Below, in pieces: positions 59,073-64,000 of a DNA stretch of 64,000 bases. The position numbers and the translations under genes were made by a program. The notes below the pieces were generated by a model that was not told the DNA's origin, did not search any database, and was given only the letters and a program-made list of their open reading frames with translations. The stretch comes from Pestalotiopsis fici W106-1 (Eukaryota > Ascomycota > Sordariomycetes > Amphisphaeriales > Sporocadaceae), in the NCBI RefSeq assembly GCF_000516985.1, contig NW_006917100.1, positions 2,159,490-2,223,489 of the forward strand, written 5' to 3'. Numbering within the stretch: the stretch's first letter is position 1; each line of letters begins with the position of its first letter.

Positions 59073-61040
59073 TCAAATCTCATCCTGGAAGCGGCCATCA
59101 GAAGAAACCACCAGCTCCTTCTCCACCACTTGCGCACCGCGCGTCATCATCCGAGTCATTGTCTTGTGAGCTTCCTGTGCCAGTTTGCTGCGCTCACGAA
59201 GTCGCCTTCCAAACTTGCGAAAGAAAAATGGCATGGGGGCGCAGGCTAGAGCCAGGAATGCCGGCACTGACGAGCCCCACTGGATACCGAGGCGTTCGTA
59301 CATGTTTGTCGTAAAGAGAGGACTGGAACCGGTAAGTCAGCACATGACTGTTGCAATCAATCATTTTTGGGAAGCGTCGTCTTACAAGGCTGCTCCAAAT
59401 AGAGCGCGCAAAATAGCGGCACCAGCCAGCGCGGATGCGGAAAACACAGTGTATGTGTCGATTATATAATTGATCAGGCTAATGAACAAGAGGACCTGCC
59501 CGATGCCAAAGAGTGTCGACCCGACAATGCTCACAGCCCAATGGATTGATGTGAGAGTTGTCCAGGCAAACCAAAATAAGCCCATGGGCAACAAGACACC
59601 TCCAAGAATGGCAGGATCTAGGCGCGCCTCTGGTGTCTGTCTGGAAGGCTCCTTGCTGATTCTCTTTTGGTTTGATGTTTCCATGAATGCGTAGATAATC
59701 ATGGCTAGAATTTGTCCAACCATGACGCCGACGTAAGATAAACCGGCGACACCTTGTGACCAGTGACGCTGTCCTTGGAAAATGATGGGGAAAGCAGTAA
59801 AGATCAAGTACAAGATGCCATATACTGCCGTTCGGGAATAATTAGCTCACCTAGGTGATCGTAAGGCGACGGGGGACACTTACCAATGGCTGAATAAATA
59901 GAAAGCAAGGTAACAATGGGTTCGAGAAATAGAATAGCCCAGGGCCTGGCGATGGCATTTCTGAGGACAGTCCCGGCCGTCTCATTGGGCTTACCAGCTT
60001 CCAGCTTGCTGATGCAGACCTTTCCATGAAATTTGCTCAGATATTTGGCGCGTTGCATCAATAGATACGGACCATATGTCTCTGGGACAAGTACCAGACC
60101 AAGGATGAGCATGACGCCAGTGAAGATGACAGTGAGGCCATCAACCCATCTCCAACCCGAAGACTGGGCCAGGACTAATTAGTCACAATGGATTAGCCTT
60201 GCACGTTTCTTTCGATTGCATAGAGATTTGTGAATCACTCCTGTAGACAGGTAGTTTTGAATTTCCCGAGACGAGTTGTGGGGGACCGGGAAATAATCCT
60301 CTAAAACGCCGTGCCTAAAAAAAAAAAGAAAACACCACTGGGTCTGAGTACTTACAGCCACCACAAATAGGGCCAAGAGACGGACCAAGGAAAGGCGCTG
60401 AAGTGTAAACCATGACAGCCAAGCCACGATCCTTTGCTTCAAACATATCAGAGATGACGCCCGCTGCGTTCACAATGGCAGACGACCCGCAAACCCCGGT
60501 GAAGAACCGGAGGACCAACAGGGTTGCAATGTTCTTGCTAGCAATCGACGCACCACCAAACACCGTGGCTAGAGTGAAAGTAATGGCATAGATGATTTGG
60601 CGACCGTAGATCTCGGACAAGGGTGCCCAGCTCATGGGACCGACTGCAAAACCAAGAACAAAAAGGGAGATGCTGGCGACCGAGAGCTGGCGGCTCACGT
60701 CAAAGTCCTCTCCGATTTGCGGTAGTGCTCCAGAGAAGATGCTGGAAGACATTGAAATAGACAGTGTGCCAAATGCCATGATCATGGTGATTAGCCATTT
60801 CATTCCCGTTGCAATCTCGTGAGGATTCCTAGGATCATTGGGCAGCCAGTCTACCATGTATGGGTCAATTTCAGTACCTGAACCCGGAAACGGATGATCG
60901 ATGACCTCGGGACTGATGCATTTCTGCGAAAAGACGAGCCTGAGATGGGGTACTTTTGTTTCAGTTCCGGGAGCATCTTTGCCGGATGGCTGAGTACTCG
61001 CTTTGGCCATTTCCATGTTGAGGTGGTAAGATGAAGCCAT
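59073..61040 (-). CDS. MFS transporter, DHA1 drug/polyamine antiporter type
   Basis: Exons 61040-60356, 60174-59884, 59824-59386 and 59322-59073 encode 554 aa; introns are 181, 59 and 63 nt. Twelve membrane helices are expected after a 75-residue cytosolic N terminus. Motif A appears as GPMSWAPLSEIYGRQ, the helix 5 motif as GPSLGPICGG at the first exon junction (continued by FLAQSSGWRWVDGL), and the loop motif as PETYGPYLLMQRAKYL. These place it with fungal plasma-membrane proton antiporters such as the Flr1/Tpo1 group, exporting drugs, polyamines or a metabolite. The long first intron carries a poly-T run. The neighbouring Zn2Cys6 gene, 0.85 kb upstream in the same orientation, could regulate it. 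Confidence 0.92.
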
Positions 61041-61885
61041 TAATTCTAGATTTGCGCCAATGAGGAAAATGTTGAGCGGCCAAGAGAAATGTAAGTCAAA
61101 GGACTGCGCACGATTTTATCCACGACAACACGAAAGGACGTATTTGAAAAATTGGCCGTGAGTTCAACCGCAACTCCGTGCCATTGAGACAAGCGTGCAC
61201 ATTTTCCAGCCCATCCTTCAAGCACCGAGAAAACCTATGCGTCAAGTGAAAACGCCGTAATGCCCGTGAGGGTAATAGTAGTGCTCTTGCTCTAGATATA
61301 CAGCCTTTGGCGGGACGTTTTTATCATGTTCGCCAGTCACGGCGGGGTTGCGCCGGGAACAGCAGGCGAAAAGAAATATACGCCGATTGGTGCAGGTCGG
61401 CGACCCGACGGCGCTATTGGTCCGGATCCCGTCTGGTCTTGAATGGTTCAATACAGGTCCTGTCAGATGCCCCGGGGACCGGACATTGCCATTCCACCGG
61501 AATGACTCGCTTGATTGTAGCATTCGTGGCTAATTATTAGACGTTTATGAATGTAGAATTTCATTGCAACTGCTTTTGGCACAGAATGTTGGGGTGAAAG
61601 ATTCGAATTTGGGAATGACTCTGTGGCCTAGGTTCTGCTTACTCTCCAGGAGCATGGATTGTAGCATGCGAATTCACGGTCAGGAACTTATGGTCCGGAC
61701 ACACAGGGAGAACGAAAAGCTTAATTCGAATATATATTGTTTAGTAAACCACCTTTGAAATTAGACTATAATGATCTGTCGTCACGGCCGAAATCCATCT
61801 CATCGTGCCAGCCATCGCCCCAGTTGTCCCGCCAAAGCTGTGTCGCTAGCATATATCCTTTACTGCATCGCCAAGGCCGAGGAAA
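61041..61885. other. Intergenic region between regulator and transporter
   Basis: MFS promoter and 3' flank of the short Zn2Cys6 gene. CGG/CCG words, typical half-sites of Zn2Cys6 proteins, occur (for example near 61356 and 61408), but such short words are expected by chance. Confidence 0.5.
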
Positions 61886-62434
61886 CTATTGCGGCTGCGG
61901 CCAATCCCATCTCCCAACCAAAATATTGGAGAATGGGTGAAGGCGGGTTTTCCAATCAATCGGTTGGTCTATGATGCTGGGGTGGCTCTCATCGGTGAAG
62001 TGGAAATCTTCACGTCGGACTGGCTGCTGAGGGTCGCTAGTGGCATGATCTTCCTCTGTAATCGCGCTGGGCTGTAATGTTGCTTGCTTCCGAGGTCTAA
62101 TTTCTTGATACTGATGTCGTGGCACGTTGGATGTGGGTATCACTGGCCGATGGTCCTTGCTATTTGCAACCTTTGATGACTTGGTTCTCAACCATTCAAG
62201 ATGGCTCCCATCAGTCGACTCGTCTGCGGCCATTGAATGTTCAATGAAATGGCTTTTTGGTTTATTCTTGGCGCCAGGCGGCCGGCCGCGACGACCCACG
62301 GGACTATACACGCAGGTTCCGCTGCTCTCAGCGCAAGCCATACACGGAGACTCTCCAGAGCACCGGACTTTGAGATCATGACAAGTATCACAGGCGGCTC
62401 GGAGGCGACGAGGAGGTGGTGCATTTGGCAACAT
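61886..62434 (-). CDS. Short Zn2Cys6 regulator with AT-hook-like motif
   Basis: A single frame of 182 aa from ATG 62434. The zinc cluster ACDTCHDLKVRC then PCMAC and TCVY has the exact CX2CX6CX5CX2CX6C spacing (residues about 15-42). It is directly followed by GRRGRPPGAKNKPK, an AT-hook-like RGRP core. The remaining 120 residues are polar and disorder-like, with no fungal transcription-factor middle domain. Typical members are 400-900 aa, so this is either a truncated gene, a short regulator, or an N-terminal exon whose continuation I could not place. It lies upstream of the MFS gene on the same strand and is a candidate local regulator. Confidence 0.72.
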   Translation of the reverse strand: MLPNAPPPRRLRAACDTCHDLKVRCSGESPCMACAESSGTCVYSPVGRRGRPPGAKNKPKSHFIEHSMAADESTDGSHLEWLRTKSSKVANSKDHRPVIPTSNVPRHQYQEIRPRKQATLQPSAITEEDHATSDPQQPVRREDFHFTDESHPSIIDQPIDWKTRLHPFSNILVGRWDWPQPQ

Positions 62435-63239
62435 TGAATCTATCCGGAGTTAAGCTGCCAACGCGGGGCACGAACTCGGCTCGTGGTCGAAATGATTAGC
62501 AAAGAGTTCGTGTGCGCAAGTGCAAACAAATCCTAAAGAGGACGCAAAGGATATAAAAGAGGAGAATTAGTGATCAGATCTTTACGTTACAGACCCAATA
62601 CTTACGAAAAGTTGCATTGCTTTTGGTGCATCTTCATCGGACTTCGCTGGTGTTGAGTTGCTGAGACGGACGGCCATAAGGTGACATAACGCCGTACCTG
62701 GTGCATACCTAGGCCATTGACTAGGAGTTTAGTGCCTAGATACGCTATAGCCCAAGCTCTTATCCATGTACCGACAGTTGTGACCAGGCTTCAAGGTTCA
62801 CTAATACAAGTGTACGAAATGCAACATTGCCATTTGCGTGCTAGATCTTCTCTATGATGGAGGAACTATGACCATTTTTGAAACAATTGACATCCATCTG
62901 TCGATCAAAGTCGGATGCTCATGCATTCTCAGCCACCTGTACCACGGCTCTCGTGCTATAATTTGTAGCAATTCGAAGAAGCTATTTTAGATCATCGGCT
63001 ATACACATGCATTGTAGCCATTCTCTCACAATCTATTCAAGTTTCGCAGCAGACATGCGCGATGCCAGTATAATGGGGTCACTGCATACTATTTTCTACT
63101 TTCGTAAACGCTTGAAATAAAGGAAATTTTAATTTCTTTTCTTTTTTTTTTTTTTAAAAAAAAAAAAAGTTATTCGAAATGAAGGCATTGAACACCCAGT
63201 GAATCTTTGCATGAAATTAAATACTGATTAGCCATAACT
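62435..63239. other. Intergenic region
   Basis: Regulator promoter and 3' flank of the LURP-one-type gene, with a T14-A13 run at 63142-63168. No gene is seen. Confidence 0.6.
63142..63168 (+). repeat. T14-A13 palindromic homopolymer junction
   Basis: Fourteen T directly followed by thirteen A, a near-perfect self-complementary block about 70 nt past the stop codon of the LURP-one-type gene. It could act in polyadenylation or termination, or be a slippage product. Confidence 0.85.
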
Positions 63240-63889
63240 CTACTTCCTCCAAACATGTAGCATTTCAGCCCGGCATAAGCATATGGCCAGGACCTGGATA
63301 AAATTAGCAACACAGTCAGGAAAACACGGCGCGAACTTACCAAACTGAGGTCGACCCCAGGGGCAACTTTGACTTTCCAGACACTTCTGTCCCTTCCTTC
63401 CATATGAACAACATCGTTGTCCTCGAGCTTGGTAATGGAAGCAAATGAGATGCCATCCACGCCAAGAGTCGTTGTGAGTGCGGAGTGGTCCTGGGGATGA
63501 GTCCTCACGACAACGTCCTCGCCAGCTTGGGTGCGGACTTTTGCCGTGATGGCGGCTGGCCCTTTGGTCCAAAACGACGTGAAATCCAGTGAGCACACCT
63601 TTTCTTTCAAGGGAGTCTCAACTACCCAGCCATTCTTGATGTCGATACTGTTGTGGCGGAGGTCAAAGAGGTGCTGCCCGGTGCCGTCGTATACCTTGCG
63701 TCGCCAGCTCCAGGAAGAGCCGTACGATTGGCCCTCGCAACGGAATACTGTTCTTCCGGAGTCATCTACAGCAGTGACTTGCTTGAAGATCCTGTCATGA
63801 CAGTGAATCGTAAACGTCGTCGACTCCGCCGTCACATGCCCTCTGAGCATGTTCACGGGCGGACTTGGAGAATCCAAAGAGATATCCAT
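63240..63889 (-). CDS. LURP-one-related / tubby-C-terminal-like protein
   Basis: Exon 1 is 63889-63341 and exon 2 is 63293-63240 (47-nt intron); 200 aa, the normal size for the family. The fold is a twelve-stranded barrel around one hydrophobic helix. Visible signs are VFRCEGQSYGSSWSWRR, GQHLFDLRHNS, and the C-terminal helix (VDLSLVLAICLCRAEM), which is completed only by exon 2. In-frame codons upstream of 63889 include no ATG that can be seen in the window. Functions in fungi are unknown; plant LURP1 is linked to pathogen defence and related tubby/scramblase folds bind phospholipids. Confidence 0.85.
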
Positions 63890-64000
63890 CTTGTGATTCA
63901 AGATAACTCTATGAATGTAGGCTTTTCGAGAAAAAAGAATCCTGGTTCGGATATAAATCGAGGTGATAGAATCAAGAAAGCCCACTGGGTTCTTTGATAC

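Noticed and set aside
60175..60355. The 181-nt MFS intron as a second stwintron
   Set aside because: An ordinary GTAAGT...TTAG intron already gives the correct frame, and no nested donor/acceptor pair is needed.

Overview
The window is filamentous ascomycete nuclear DNA (Pezizomycotina; a Sordariomycete such as a member of the Hypocreales is most likely). The evidence is the short introns of about 47-180 nt with GTRNGT donors and CTAAC/CTGAC branch sites, the roughly 50% GC coding sequence, and fungal-only families (Clr5 domain, SAT4/rhodopsin-like membrane protein, CRH-type GH16, sedolisin, Zn2Cys6). Coordinates of spliced genes are my own exon joins, checked for phase. None is confirmed by transcripts.

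Layout. 1-13.4 kb is mainly housekeeping: a 5'-truncated predicted zinc-metallopeptidase-like protein, an Hst3/Hst4-type sirtuin with a long coiled-coil tail, CDP-diacylglycerol synthase and an ATRIP/UvsD/Rad26-type checkpoint protein. 13.4-25 kb is sparser: a small single-pass membrane protein, a GPI-anchored CRH transglycosylase, a tRNA-Lys(CTT), a Clr5-domain protein and a possible 44-codon membrane micro-gene. 25-36 kb encodes mostly secreted or membrane proteins: a PD40 beta-propeller protein, a BBE-like FAD oxidase, a SAT4-type membrane protein and a CE1-type esterase. A 4.2 kb gene-poor gap (29.0-33.2 kb) lies among them. 37-41 kb returns to core metabolism with glutaminyl-tRNA synthetase and a fructosamine/ketosamine-3-kinase. 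44.8-51.3 kb is a secreted hydrolase/oxidase group: GH93 exo-arabinanase, sedolisin (tripeptidyl-peptidase type) and a GMC oxidoreductase. 51.3-64 kb is accessory: a degenerate-looking stretch, an orphan cysteine-rich coiled-coil protein, an uncharacterised PPxY protein, a DHA1-type MFS transporter, a very short Zn2Cys6/AT-hook regulator and a LURP-one-type protein.

The most unusual structure is in the fructosamine kinase gene. Its fourth intron can only be removed in frame as a spliceosomal twin intron (stwintron, type D1,2): a complete 82-nt intron sits between the first and second nucleotides of the donor of another intron. Other points of interest are an HELMH zinc motif split by an intron, a Ulp1-like cysteine motif in the sirtuin tail, apparent loss of the stop codon in the PD40 protein, and an orphan gene whose two introns are both multiples of three.

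There is no CRISPR array, rRNA or recognisable intact transposon. The secreted genes fit a saprotroph or a plant- or insect-associated fungus with plant-polymer-degrading capacity. I see no complete biosynthetic cluster.
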